Positions 1 to 6,672 of a stretch of 9,607 bases of DNA are shown here, piece by piece; the first letter of the stretch is position 1; every line of letters starts with the position of its first letter. Below the pieces are notes generated by a model, which was not told the origin of the DNA, ran no database searches, and was given only the letters and a program-made list of their open reading frames with translations. Source of the stretch: an uncultured Collinsella sp. Lineage in GTDB: Bacteria > Actinomycetota > Coriobacteriia > Coriobacteriales > Coriobacteriaceae. The translations under genes were made by a program, and so were the position numbers. The stretch spans positions 1 to 9,607 of the forward strand of contig USNA01000023.1 in NCBI GenBank assembly GCA_900555955.1. The letters run 5' to 3'.

Positions 1-606
1 CGCCGTAGCCGACACAAAACGCGGACCCAAGCCCTTCACCCATGCCAGACGCTCGCGGATCTCGTCCTCACTCGCGGCATCCGCCGCACTAAAGAAAGCG
101 AAATCGACGTAGGGCGCAATCTGCTCGTAGTACTCGTCGGTAGAGTCGTCCGAAAAGTCAAAAGAGACCGTGACGCCCGCAGCCTTCAACTTGGGCAGCT
201 CGCGCTCGGTAAAGCAATAGTTGCCCGAATGAACCACATCGAACTGCTTCATGTACGCAAGGTCAAAGCGATCGAGGACATAGCGCGCATCGCCACGGAT
301 ACCGCCCTCGTTGGAGCCAAGGAAGACACGGTCACCGTCAACGACGGTCACGCGAGCCGCTCCGTTCTCGCCAATCATCTGCTCGCACTTGTCAAGCTCG
401 ATACCCTCATCCTCGAGGCTTGCAATGACATGCTCGGCAGCGGCATCATTGCCAAAAATGCCCATGTATGCGGAGCGTGCGGCACCGCATTTCTTGGCAT
501 AAACGGCGAAGTTCACCGCATTGCCGCCGGGATACATGGTGTGGATATGCTCGTAGCGATCGACGACGTTGTCGCCAAATCCGAGCGCGTTAACGTTAAA
601 TGCCAT
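1..606 (-). CDS. frlD: PfkB-family sugar kinase, fructoselysine/fructose-amino-acid 6-kinase type (3' end cut off)
   Basis: This is predicted to phosphorylate C6 of a fructose-amino acid (Amadori compound) with ATP in the cytoplasm, making the substrate of the neighbouring deglycase. The visible 202 residues begin MAFNVNALGFGDNVVDRY, followed by YPGGNAVNFAVYAKKCG (residues 25-41). This is the PfkB substrate-binding region in the form typical of FrlD-type kinases (GDNxVDxYP, GGNAVNxAVY). Later family-like blocks are DRVFLGSNEGG near residue 95, DVVHSGNY near 123 and SFDFSDD near 148. The C-terminal ATP and catalytic motif (DTxGAGD) lies beyond the left edge, so activity cannot be judged. The ATG at 606 is chosen because AAGGAG (615-620) sits 8 nt upstream. 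That site abuts the stop codon of the deglycase gene, 14 nt separate the two genes, and the pair is probably translationally coupled. FraD is an equally possible name, because substrate specificity among these kinases is not readable here. Confidence 0.85.
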   Translation of the reverse strand, partial: MAFNVNALGFGDNVVDRYEHIHTMYPGGNAVNFAVYAKKCGAARSAYMGIFGNDAAAEHVIASLEDEGIELDKCEQMIGENGAARVTVVDGDRVFLGSNEGGIRGDARYVLDRFDLAYMKQFDVVHSGNYCFTERELPKLKAAGVTVSFDFSDDSTDEYYEQIAPYVDFAFFSAADAASEDEIRERLAWVKGLGPRFVSATA

Positions 607-620
607 GGCCTTTGCTCCTT

Positions 621-1589
621 CTAGTACTCGACAACACCCATATAGCGACGGAAATCGGGATCGTGATCAAACACCTTGCCGCGTGCGGCACGCAGCTCGC
701 AGTTCATGGCGTAGAACAGCACCGGGTCCAGATAGGCACGGACGCTCGCCGGCACGGCTTCCATACCGTACTCCTTGGCATCGAGCACCATCAGCGTATC
801 GGTATGCGTCTTAAGGAACGCCAGGGCGCGCTCGTCCATAGCACGGCACTCGCTGGAGCCCATCTGCAGGAAGTAAAAAACGCCATCCTGAGTAGCCTCG
901 AAGGGGCCATGGAAGTACTCGGCAGAGTGGATGTAGCTGCAGTGCTGCCACTGCATCTCCATAAGAGAGCAGATAGCGAAACCGTAGGTCTGGCTAAAGT
1001 TGGGACCGCTGCCCAGAATATAGAAGAACTCGTGCTCCTGGCAAAGCTTGGCAAAACGATCGCCCAGCTCGGCATTTACCTTCTCACGTGCCGGGGGAAG
1101 AATCTTATCCATCTCGGCGATACCGGCATACATATCGGCAAGATCGGCGTAGCCCTCCTGCTGATCGAGCAGCTCGGCCGCAAGCGACAGCGAAATGCCA
1201 GCGGGGACCTCGGCCTGCGGCACGCCCTCGCCCCACGGGTAGACCCACGTGGTCCACTTGCCGGAGTCGATCTTAGATCCAGCGTTGTCGGTCTGGGCGA
1301 TCACCGTAGCGCCGGCGGCAAGGGCAATCTCGCAGCCCTCGACGACCTCCGGGGTATTGCCACTGTGACTGCAAGCGATGACCAGGGACTTCTCGCCCAG
1401 ACGACGCGGACGCATGATATCGAACTCGCGAGCCGTATAGATATACGAAGTGAAGGTGGTTGCCTCGCGCTGCAGAAGCTCATGAGCCGGGATCAAATCG
1501 ATCATGGAGCCGCCGCAAGCAATCCAGTAGACGCTGTCGAACTTGCCCTTCTCGGCAATTGCCTCTTTGATCAGATCGTGTGCGTTCAT
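621..1589 (-). CDS. fraB: SIS-domain fructosamine 6-phosphate deglycase (FraB/FrlB family)
   Basis: This is predicted to hydrolyse a 6-phosphofructose-amino acid to glucose 6-phosphate plus the amino acid. The protein has 322 residues. The first SIS half contains YWIACGGS (21-28) and ACSHSGNTPE (72-81), the phosphosugar-binding Ser/Gly-rich loops. The second half holds LMEMQWQHCSYIHSAEYFHGPFE (209-231). From memory of Salmonella FraB, its two reported catalytic residues, Glu214 and His230, fall in the same blocks with the same 16-residue spacing. Here they are Glu211 and His227. The QQEGYA block, the DERALAFLK block (252-260) and the RRYMGVVEY C-terminus also fit FraB better than E. coli FrlB, though FrlB shares the ending. 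The frame is open up to 1658, but the ATG at 1589 is preferred. It follows GAAAGGAA (1596-1603), and the residues upstream look non-homologous. The gene lies between the epimerase gene (61 nt gap) and the kinase gene. The family assignment is firm; whether the amino acid is Asp, Asn, Lys or another is not. Confidence 0.88.
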   Translation of the reverse strand: MNAHDLIKEAIAEKGKFDSVYWIACGGSMIDLIPAHELLQREATTFTSYIYTAREFDIMRPRRLGEKSLVIACSHSGNTPEVVEGCEIALAAGATVIAQTDNAGSKIDSGKWTTWVYPWGEGVPQAEVPAGISLSLAAELLDQQEGYADLADMYAGIAEMDKILPPAREKVNAELGDRFAKLCQEHEFFYILGSGPNFSQTYGFAICSLMEMQWQHCSYIHSAEYFHGPFEATQDGVFYFLQMGSSECRAMDERALAFLKTHTDTLMVLDAKEYGMEAVPASVRAYLDPVLFYAMNCELRAARGKVFDHDPDFRRYMGVVEY

Positions 1590-1609
1590 ATCCAGTTCCT
1601 TTCTTGTTT

Positions 1610-1640
1610 GGCCGCAATCAATGACGTTGGTTGCGTGGCC
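1610..1640 (-). repeat. Imperfect hairpin between the epimerase and deglycase genes
   Basis: GGCCGCAA (1610-1617) can pair with TTGC and GGCC at 1631-1640, which are separated by a 2-nt bulge (GT). The result is an 8-bp stem with a 13-nt loop. It lies in the only sizeable gap inside the operon (61 nt) and has no T-run. It is therefore unlikely to be a terminator; it may be an mRNA-stabilising or processing structure, or chance. Confidence 0.3.
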
Positions 1641-1650
1641 GATAGTTGTT

Positions 1651-2502
1651 TTAGTCAATCAGATATTTCTCGAATGCGGCCATGTTCTTGGCATCTGCCG
1701 CCGCCGGGTCATCGTAGTAACGACCGTCCGTGATCTCCTGGCCCAGCATGCCGTCGAAACCATGGGCGTTGAGTGTGGCGACGAAGGCGTCCATATCGTG
1801 CTTGCCATCGCCCCACACCAGATGGCCATACGGGTCACCGTCGATAAAGTGCATCTCGTGAATTGCCCCATCACCAAAGGTGGCAAACCAGTCCTCGAGC
1901 GTCTCGCCAGCAACGCCCATCGCGGTTGTATCAACCATGGGCTGTAAGTACGGGCTCGCGACCTCGTCAATCATGCGCTTCGCATCGGAAACCGTCGTCA
2001 CAAGGTTGCTCTCCTCGGGACGCAGGCTTTCCATCGTAAGCACCAGACCGTGCTCGCCGGCATACTCCGCCAGAATGGACAAGTGCTCGCGGCTGCGCTT
2101 CCAGGCTTCCTCGCGGTCCTCGTCCCAGTCGCCCCAGCCCGAGTTGACGGACATACGGTCGCACCCAAGTACCTCGGCAAGCTCAATGCCGTGCTTAAAG
2201 TACGCCAGGCTGCGCTGTTCATGCAGCGGTTTGCGTGCGCAGTACTGCCAAGGATAGACAACGTTCTCGGGGCACAGAGTACGATACCTAAGCCCACGGT
2301 CTGCAGCCTTTTTCGCCAGGACCTCAGCCTCAAAGTAGCCCGTGTGGTCGAGTGTCACATGCGGCTCTGCACACCACAGCTCAATGGACTCAAAGCCCAA
2401 GCGCTGCTGCACATCAAGGAAGTAATCGAGCGACCACATGATGTAGTGGATATTCATGCCCGCAATCTGCTCGCGGCGCAGCGTCGGTTTGGATTCAGGC
2501 AT
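1651..2502 (-). CDS. Sugar phosphate isomerase/epimerase-type TIM barrel protein, FrlC-like
   Basis: This 283-residue xylose-isomerase-like TIM barrel (AP-endonuclease 2 fold) resembles E. coli FrlC, the fructoselysine 3-epimerase that converts psicoselysine to fructoselysine. Candidate metal ligands in order are Glu158 (TMESL), Asp191 (VDTTAM), His218 (HEMHFIDGD) and Glu256 (GQEITDG). The 33-residue Glu-to-Asp spacing matches the D-tagatose 3-epimerase family (Glu152, Asp185). The block SLRPEESNLV (159-168) matches the FrlC-type LxPxESN segment that carries the substrate-side loop. The start at 2502 is supported by a strong AAGGAGG (2509-2515). The amidohydrolase stop codon lies just upstream (2504-2506), leaving a 1-nt gap, so translation is probably coupled. 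The likely role is to bring C3-epimeric or related ketosamines into the pathway before phosphorylation. A different sugar epimerase specificity is possible. Confidence 0.82.
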   Translation of the reverse strand: MPESKPTLRREQIAGMNIHYIMWSLDYFLDVQQRLGFESIELWCAEPHVTLDHTGYFEAEVLAKKAADRGLRYRTLCPENVVYPWQYCARKPLHEQRSLAYFKHGIELAEVLGCDRMSVNSGWGDWDEDREEAWKRSREHLSILAEYAGEHGLVLTMESLRPEESNLVTTVSDAKRMIDEVASPYLQPMVDTTAMGVAGETLEDWFATFGDGAIHEMHFIDGDPYGHLVWGDGKHDMDAFVATLNAHGFDGMLGQEITDGRYYDDPAAADAKNMAAFEKYLID

Positions 2503-2503
2503 C

Positions 2504-4087
2504 TTATGCCTCCTTATTTCGATCGAACACGATTTGTCCGTCCGACATCGTCATGTCAACCACAAGATCACGTGCGTCGCGATAATCGAGGTCGAACACA
2601 TCCCGATCGAGCACGCAGATATCGGCAAGCTTGCCAACCTCAAGCGTACCCAGCTCGTCTTCGCGCATCAGGTCGTACGCGCCCCCGGCAGTCCAAGCGC
2701 ACAAGAGCTCGACAAGCGTCAGCGTGTTGACCTCATTCACGGGCAGTCCGTCGTCGAAGTATCCGCCGCACGCACTGTAGATTGACTCGCCCAAGCTCGG
2801 AATTAACAGCGGCAAATCCGTGCCACAGCACACTGTGCATCCGGAATCTTCCATGCCGCGGCGATTCCAGCTGTGCAAAAGTCGCGTCTCGCCAATTTGT
2901 CGACGCATCATCGACAGGCAATCCTCGCGCCGGTCCAGCGTCAGAATCTGCGGATAGACCTCGCAAATTCCACCTAACTTGCCAAACTCGACAAGGTCGG
3001 TCGGGTCAGAGTTCTCGAGATCGGTAATCGCATGGCGGCGAAGCATCCGTCCATGCTCGTCTCGAGGCAGCGAGGCATAGAGCGCCACGGTGCGACGAAC
3101 GGCGCCATCGCCCTGGCAATGCAAGGAATATCGGAAGCCGTCAGCATCAATTGCACGCAGCTCGTTCTCAATCAGATCCCACTCTGGCTCCTCGACGACC
3201 GTCTTGCCGGCAGCGCCCGCATCGGCCGAGTCCTCATAGGGTTCAATCATCTCGGCAAGCCCCGCCCATACGCCGCGATCGGTCATACGGTTGAAGCCAG
3301 AAAAACGAACGAACGGTCCCCGGAAGCGCTCTCGCGCCTCGCGGGCATATGCCAGATTTGCACCGGCGCCCACCGGCTGCGACATCATAGAGACGCGAAC
3401 CGTCAGCTCACCAGATTCCTCACGGCGAGCCATTTCGTCGGCAAAGCCGTAGTAGTCATCAAACGCCATTTCCTTGATGGCGGTAACGCCACGCTCGTTA
3501 AGCATGCTCATGTAGTCCGAATACCCGGCACGCACCTCGGGCAGCGCGAGGAAATCGCTCATCATGCGCCAGATCTTCTCGGCATAGCACGCCTGGGGTG
3601 TGAAGCCGTATCGCGCACTGGCGGCAGCATTGAGAACACAGGTATCCGCGCCCGGTGTAAAGCAGACGACGGGGATATCGCCAAAACACTCGTCAAACAC
3701 AGCTGCTGTATTTGCGTTCTCGGCATCCGATGCCAACGTTTCGGGTAGGTTGTGGCCAAAAGCCGCCGCGCAATCCGGACGATCTTCTTTCCATGCACGC
3801 AAGAGCGACACGGCCTCTTTGGCATCAGCGATGCCGGACAGATCAGGCCCCAACGTCCGCAGCGCCCAGCCTGTATAGAAGGTATGCACATCGATCAGGC
3901 CAGGCATGACGGTGCGGTCGCCCAGGTCAACTACCTCGTCCGCCTGGGTCAAATACGAAGCTAGCTCACACTTGGTGCCAACAGCCTCAATTCGATTGCC
4001 ACGGACCGCTACGAAACCTTCAAACGGCAGGTCCCCCGTACCGGTAAAGACGCTCTTAGACGTCAGGACCGTCAAACGATCAGACAT
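2504..4087 (-). CDS. YtcJ-type amidohydrolase with an altered metal site
   Basis: This is a 527-residue cytoplasmic amidohydrolase-superfamily protein (Amidohydro_3, YtcJ/NfdA-like). The N-terminal beta-sandwich strand runs into VMPGLIDVHTF (61-71), where the superfamily usually has an HxH pair; here it is His68-x-Phe70. SLHCQGDGAV (321-330, His323), RRHAITD (350-356, His352) and CCGTDLP (420-426, Asp424) match the later metal or catalytic positions. VRFSGFNRMTDRG aligns with the family segment VKxxxDG, giving Arg261 where a carboxylated Lys is expected. The C-terminal EVGKLADICVLDRD block is the standard ending. The ATG at 4087 is chosen because AGGTGG (4093-4098) precedes it; GTG codons at 4090 and 4096 are alternatives. 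The gene sits inside the fructosamine operon. It may cleave an amide, N-formyl or N-acyl group from the imported compound or product, but the substrate is unknown and a non-canonical metal centre is possible. Confidence 0.82.
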   Translation of the reverse strand: MSDRLTVLTSKSVFTGTGDLPFEGFVAVRGNRIEAVGTKCELASYLTQADEVVDLGDRTVMPGLIDVHTFYTGWALRTLGPDLSGIADAKEAVSLLRAWKEDRPDCAAAFGHNLPETLASDAENANTAAVFDECFGDIPVVCFTPGADTCVLNAAASARYGFTPQACYAEKIWRMMSDFLALPEVRAGYSDYMSMLNERGVTAIKEMAFDDYYGFADEMARREESGELTVRVSMMSQPVGAGANLAYAREARERFRGPFVRFSGFNRMTDRGVWAGLAEMIEPYEDSADAGAAGKTVVEEPEWDLIENELRAIDADGFRYSLHCQGDGAVRRTVALYASLPRDEHGRMLRRHAITDLENSDPTDLVEFGKLGGICEVYPQILTLDRREDCLSMMRRQIGETRLLHSWNRRGMEDSGCTVCCGTDLPLLIPSLGESIYSACGGYFDDGLPVNEVNTLTLVELLCAWTAGGAYDLMREDELGTLEVGKLADICVLDRDVFDLDYRDARDLVVDMTMSDGQIVFDRNKEA

Positions 4088-4096
4088 CACAACCAC

Positions 4097-5560
4097 CTAC
4101 GCCGGAAGCATGCCGGAAATGGCAGTAATGACCAAGCCAAACACGACCATGAAGATGAAGAACTTCCAAATGGTCTTCCACCATTGGCCAAACGAAATCT
4201 TAGCCACGGCAAGCCCGGCGACCGTCATGCCCGCCACGGGGCTGATGGTGTTGATGGTCTGGTTGGCAAACTGGAGCGCGGTGACGGCCGCCTCGGGATT
4301 GAGGCCCATGAGCTCGGTCAGGGGGCCCATAACGGGCATGGTGAGCGCCGCCAGGCCAGAACTCGAGGGAACCAGCAAAGAGAGCAGGCCAAGGACGACA
4401 TACATAAACGTGGTGTAGACGGCGGCGGGTGCACCGGCGAGCGCGGTAGCGAGCGCCTGGAGGATGGTGTCGATGATCATGCCGCCCTCGGCGATGACCA
4501 GAATACCGCGCGCGATACCGATAACGACGGCAGCGTACGCAAAGTCGGCGAGACCCTTAACGAACTCCTCTGCGATCGTCTGCTGGTCAAGGCCGCCCAG
4601 GATACCGGCAAGCAAGCCCATGCCAAGGAACACGGCGGAAATCTGATTCATGTACCAGCCCTGGGTAACAAGACCCCAGACGATAATGCCCATACCGCAA
4701 GCAAAATCGATAAGCACGAGCTTCTGACGGATCGTGAACTCTTCCTCGATGGAGGCATCGGTCACGGAAAACTCAATACGCTTGAGCTTATCGTCCTCGA
4801 ACACAATGGACGACTCGGGGTTTTTCTTGACGCGCATGGCGTAGCGCATGGCCCATGCGATACCGACGGCAGTGAAGATGACCCAAGAAACGGCGCGCAG
4901 CCACAGTTGCGGATTACCCTCGATGCCAATGATGCCTTGGGCGATCAAAACATTAAACGGGTCGATGGTCGAAGCACAATATCCCAGGTTAGGACCAAGG
5001 AAGCAGATGATGAATGCCGTCATCGAGTCATAACCGATACCCATCATGATGGGAATGAAGATGGCATAGAACGGCAGGGCTTCCTCAGACATACCAAACG
5101 TAGTGCCGCAAATGGACAGCAACGTCATCGTGATGGGAATGATGAGGATGTCCTTGTTCTTGAGCTTTTTAATCACACGGCTCATGCCGGCATTCAAAGC
5201 GTTGGTCTTGGTGATGATCGCGAACGATCCGCCAATCAATAAGACGAACGCAACGACGTCGGCAGCCTCTTGGATACCCTTGGTGGGCGCTTGCAGAACC
5301 GCGAAGATATCCTGGCCCAGATTGATGGTCTCGCCGGTCTCGGAATCGGTGTAGTTCTTATCGACCTGTTCATAGGTTCCAGCAACGGCGACTTCACGCT
5401 CGCCCGCCGCTGTCGAAATCGTCTTGCGCTGATACTGACCAGAGGGAACGATCCAAGTCAGGACCGCAAAGACAACGATCAGCAAGAACATGATCGTATA
5501 GACATGCGGTAATTTGAACTTAAAACGTCTGTTTGTCTTCTTCGCCTTCGTATCTGACAT
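4097..5560 (-). CDS. YfcC/DcuC-family membrane transporter, probable importer for the operon substrate
   Basis: This 487-residue polytopic membrane protein belongs to the YfcC family (C4-dicarboxylate anaerobic carrier-like, ion transporter superfamily). It starts with a basic cytoplasmic tail (MSDTKAKKTNRRFKFK) and then the first membrane helix (about 20-38). A hydrophilic loop (about 42-95) and roughly 11-12 further hydrophobic segments follow. Family-like blocks are GTTFGMSEEALPFY (152-165), GPNLGYCASTIDPFN (189-203) and the re-entrant-type PSSSGLAALTMPVMGPL (398-414). The frame is open upstream to 5755, but the ATG at 5560 is preceded by GGAGGT (5565-5570) and the upstream part covers the promoter and palindrome, so 5560 is chosen. 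As first gene of the operon it most likely brings in the fructose-amino acid. Salmonella FraA, the fructose-asparagine transporter, is also described as a Dcu-type carrier, whereas E. coli FrlA is an amino-acid permease. Family members elsewhere are thought to carry amino acids, peptides or dicarboxylates. Confidence 0.85.
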   Translation of the reverse strand: MSDTKAKKTNRRFKFKLPHVYTIMFLLIVVFAVLTWIVPSGQYQRKTISTAAGEREVAVAGTYEQVDKNYTDSETGETINLGQDIFAVLQAPTKGIQEAADVVAFVLLIGGSFAIITKTNALNAGMSRVIKKLKNKDILIIPITMTLLSICGTTFGMSEEALPFYAIFIPIMMGIGYDSMTAFIICFLGPNLGYCASTIDPFNVLIAQGIIGIEGNPQLWLRAVSWVIFTAVGIAWAMRYAMRVKKNPESSIVFEDDKLKRIEFSVTDASIEEEFTIRQKLVLIDFACGMGIIVWGLVTQGWYMNQISAVFLGMGLLAGILGGLDQQTIAEEFVKGLADFAYAAVVIGIARGILVIAEGGMIIDTILQALATALAGAPAAVYTTFMYVVLGLLSLLVPSSSGLAALTMPVMGPLTELMGLNPEAAVTALQFANQTINTISPVAGMTVAGLAVAKISFGQWWKTIWKFFIFMVVFGLVITAISGMLPA

Positions 5561-5602
5561 AGATACCTCCAAAGAACTCGAGACTGCATCGCATCTCGCT
5601 TC

Positions 5603-5625
5603 AACGTTTGCACAATGCAAACGTT
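5603..5625. promoter_or_regulatory. Perfect 23-bp palindrome, candidate operator of the operon
   Basis: AACGTTTGCA (5603-5612) and TGCAAACGTT (5616-5625) form a perfect 10-bp inverted repeat around a 3-nt centre. It lies about 7-29 nt downstream of the predicted transcription start and about 43 nt before the transporter ATG. That is where a repressor would block initiation or early elongation. The adjacent GntR/UTRA gene is the obvious candidate binder. The half-sites also resemble LacI/PurR-type GCAAACG sequences, so a catabolite or LacI-family regulator is possible. As RNA it could form a 10-bp hairpin with a 3-nt loop, but no U-run follows. Confidence 0.6.
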
Positions 5626-5639
5626 CTATGACGTCCCAT

Positions 5640-5668
5640 AGATTACCAGCAGCTTTTTCCTTCATCAA
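5640..5668 (-). promoter_or_regulatory. Predicted sigma-70-type promoter of the fructosamine operon
   Basis: On the minus strand, TTGATG (5663-5668) is separated by exactly 17 nt from TAATCT (5640-5645). The -10 box is preceded by TGG, giving an extended -10 (TGnTAATCT). Transcription would start near 5632, leaving a leader of about 70 nt that contains the palindrome and the GGAGGT ribosome binding site. The -35 box matches well and the -10 box is weak, which suits a regulated promoter. Confidence 0.5.
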
Positions 5669-5735
5669 GATAATTTCAAACTGATTGCCGCAACGCGGTT
5701 GAACGGTTGCGTTTGCGCCGTGAACGGTATGGAGA

Positions 5736-5761
5736 CGCCCGGTGAGATAATCCACCGGGCG
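5736..5761 (-). terminator. GC-rich hairpin just after the GntR gene, possible terminator
   Basis: CGCCCGGTG (5736-5744) and CACCGGGCG (5753-5761) are perfect 9-bp arms around an 8-nt loop. The hairpin begins 17 nt past the GntR stop codon, the right place for a terminator. No clear U-run follows on either strand, so termination would be weak or Rho-assisted, and the operon may receive some read-through from gntR. Confidence 0.5.
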
Positions 5762-5778
5762 CTTCCATTCGCAATGTC

Positions 5779-6522
5779 CTAGATGTCAAAAACGTAGCGA
5801 GACCCAACGATTCGCTGACGACCGATGATAAACGGCCGCCGCTGCTCATCGAAAAAGAAGGCTTCCATATAAAACAAGGGTTCGCCAACGGGAACTGCCA
5901 ACAGCCGAGCGACCTCGGGCGACGCGCGCGCGATCTCGAGTGTGCACGGGTCGGTAAACGCGGGCGTACGGCCCGTCCGGTTACGCACGAACTCAAAAAT
6001 GGATTGGTTAGATAGAGGTGCCGTTGATAGATAGGCGTTGTCCTCGTAAACATATATGTTGTTCTCGAGCATGACAGGGACGCCATCGGCAGTGCGCACG
6101 CGCTCAACGCAAATCAAGTCAGTTCCAACGGGAACACCAAAGAACTGCGCTTCGGTGGAATCCGCCGGCAGTATCTTTCTCGAAATGACACACGCCCCCG
6201 GTTCCATTCCGTTAACGCGGCATGCGTCCGAAAAACTCTGAACGTCATCCTTCTGGCGAAACTTGCGCTTGAGCTTGGGGGCATTGACAAACGTGCCTTT
6301 CCCCTGTCGCTTCGTTAGATAGCCCTGCTGGACGAGCTCCTCAATAGCGCGTCGCACGGTAACGCGGCCAACTTTATAGCTCTCAGCCAATTCGAATTCG
6401 TTGGGTATCCGCGCGCCTGCCTTGTAGGCGCCGGAGTTGATTTCGTTTTTAATGATATCAATGACCTGTTGGTACAGCGGTATCGCTGCTTTACCGTCAG
6501 TTGGCCCTTCAGTCGGTGGCAT
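5779..6522 (-). CDS. GntR-family transcriptional regulator, HutC/UTRA type
   Basis: This 247-residue regulator has an N-terminal winged helix-turn-helix (about 14-79). IPLYQQVIDIIKNEI is helix 1, RIPNEFELAESYKVGRVTVRRAIEEL includes the recognition helix, and KRQGKGTFV (71-79) is the wing. The UTRA effector-binding domain follows at about 98-240, including the family-typical VPVGEPLFYMEAFFFDEQRRPF. UTRA domains bind small ligands, often sugar phosphates or amino-acid derivatives. The adjacent operon suggests a fructosamine or fructosamine 6-phosphate as the signal, as proposed for FrlR and FraR. The start at 6522 is supported by an upstream GGGAGAGGG stretch. The gene precedes the operon in the same direction, with 218 nt between them containing the operon promoter and palindrome. 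It is most likely a local repressor, but that role is inferred from position only. Confidence 0.88.
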   Translation of the reverse strand: MPPTEGPTDGKAAIPLYQQVIDIIKNEINSGAYKAGARIPNEFELAESYKVGRVTVRRAIEELVQQGYLTKRQGKGTFVNAPKLKRKFRQKDDVQSFSDACRVNGMEPGACVISRKILPADSTEAQFFGVPVGTDLICVERVRTADGVPVMLENNIYVYEDNAYLSTAPLSNQSIFEFVRNRTGRTPAFTDPCTLEIARASPEVARLLAVPVGEPLFYMEAFFFDEQRRPFIIGRQRIVGSRYVFDI

Positions 6523-6544
6523 ATACCCTCTCCCAGCACAATTA

Positions 6545-6575
6545 ATTCTAAAACGGGCTTAAGGGCATTCAACAA
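6545..6575 (-). promoter_or_regulatory. Possible gntR promoter overlapping the upstream terminator
   Basis: On the minus strand, TTGTTG (6570-6575) lies in the loop of the terminator hairpin and TAGAAT (6545-6550), a 5-of-6 match to the -10 consensus, follows it. The 19-nt spacing is long. Transcription would start near 6538, about 15 nt before the GntR ATG. Another weak pair lies further upstream (TTGGTG-17-TAAGCT), but transcripts from there would cross the terminator. Confidence 0.3.
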
Positions 6576-6588
6576 GCCCTTAAGCCCG
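6550..6588 (-). terminator. Strong intrinsic terminator of the HAD-IA phosphatase gene
   Basis: CGGGCTTAAGGGC (6554-6566) and GCCCTTAAGCCCG (6576-6588) form a perfect 13-bp stem with a 9-nt loop. On the minus strand the stem is followed directly by TTTTAGAATTAATT. This is a textbook Rho-independent terminator about 85 nt past the stop codon at 6673, separating the phosphatase from gntR. Confidence 0.85.
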
Positions 6589-6672
6589 CATTAGCTTAAA
6601 GTATGCTAGGTGTCGCACCAAAATGTTGGCTATTTACTCATCAGACCCGAAAAACGCGCAACTACCGCGCTC

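Noticed and set aside
600..1733. 377-codon open frame on the plus strand opposite the deglycase
   Set aside because: It is antisense to a conserved SIS gene, spans two gene ends, and has no recognisable domain.
4184..5242. 352-codon open frame on the plus strand opposite the transporter
   Set aside because: It is low-complexity Asp/Gly/His/Arg-rich protein antisense to a well-supported membrane transporter. It is a composition artefact of high-GC DNA.
5603..5625. Typical CcpA cre site
   Set aside because: One half resembles the cre start (TGCAAACGTT), but the terminal part of the consensus is missing and the symmetry extends beyond a cre site, so a dedicated operator is more likely.
5561..5755. 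N-terminal extension of the transporter by 65 residues from an in-frame ATG at 5755
   Set aside because: It would translate the predicted promoter, palindrome and ribosome binding site, has no Shine-Dalgarno sequence, and the basic tail plus first membrane helix begins correctly at 5560.
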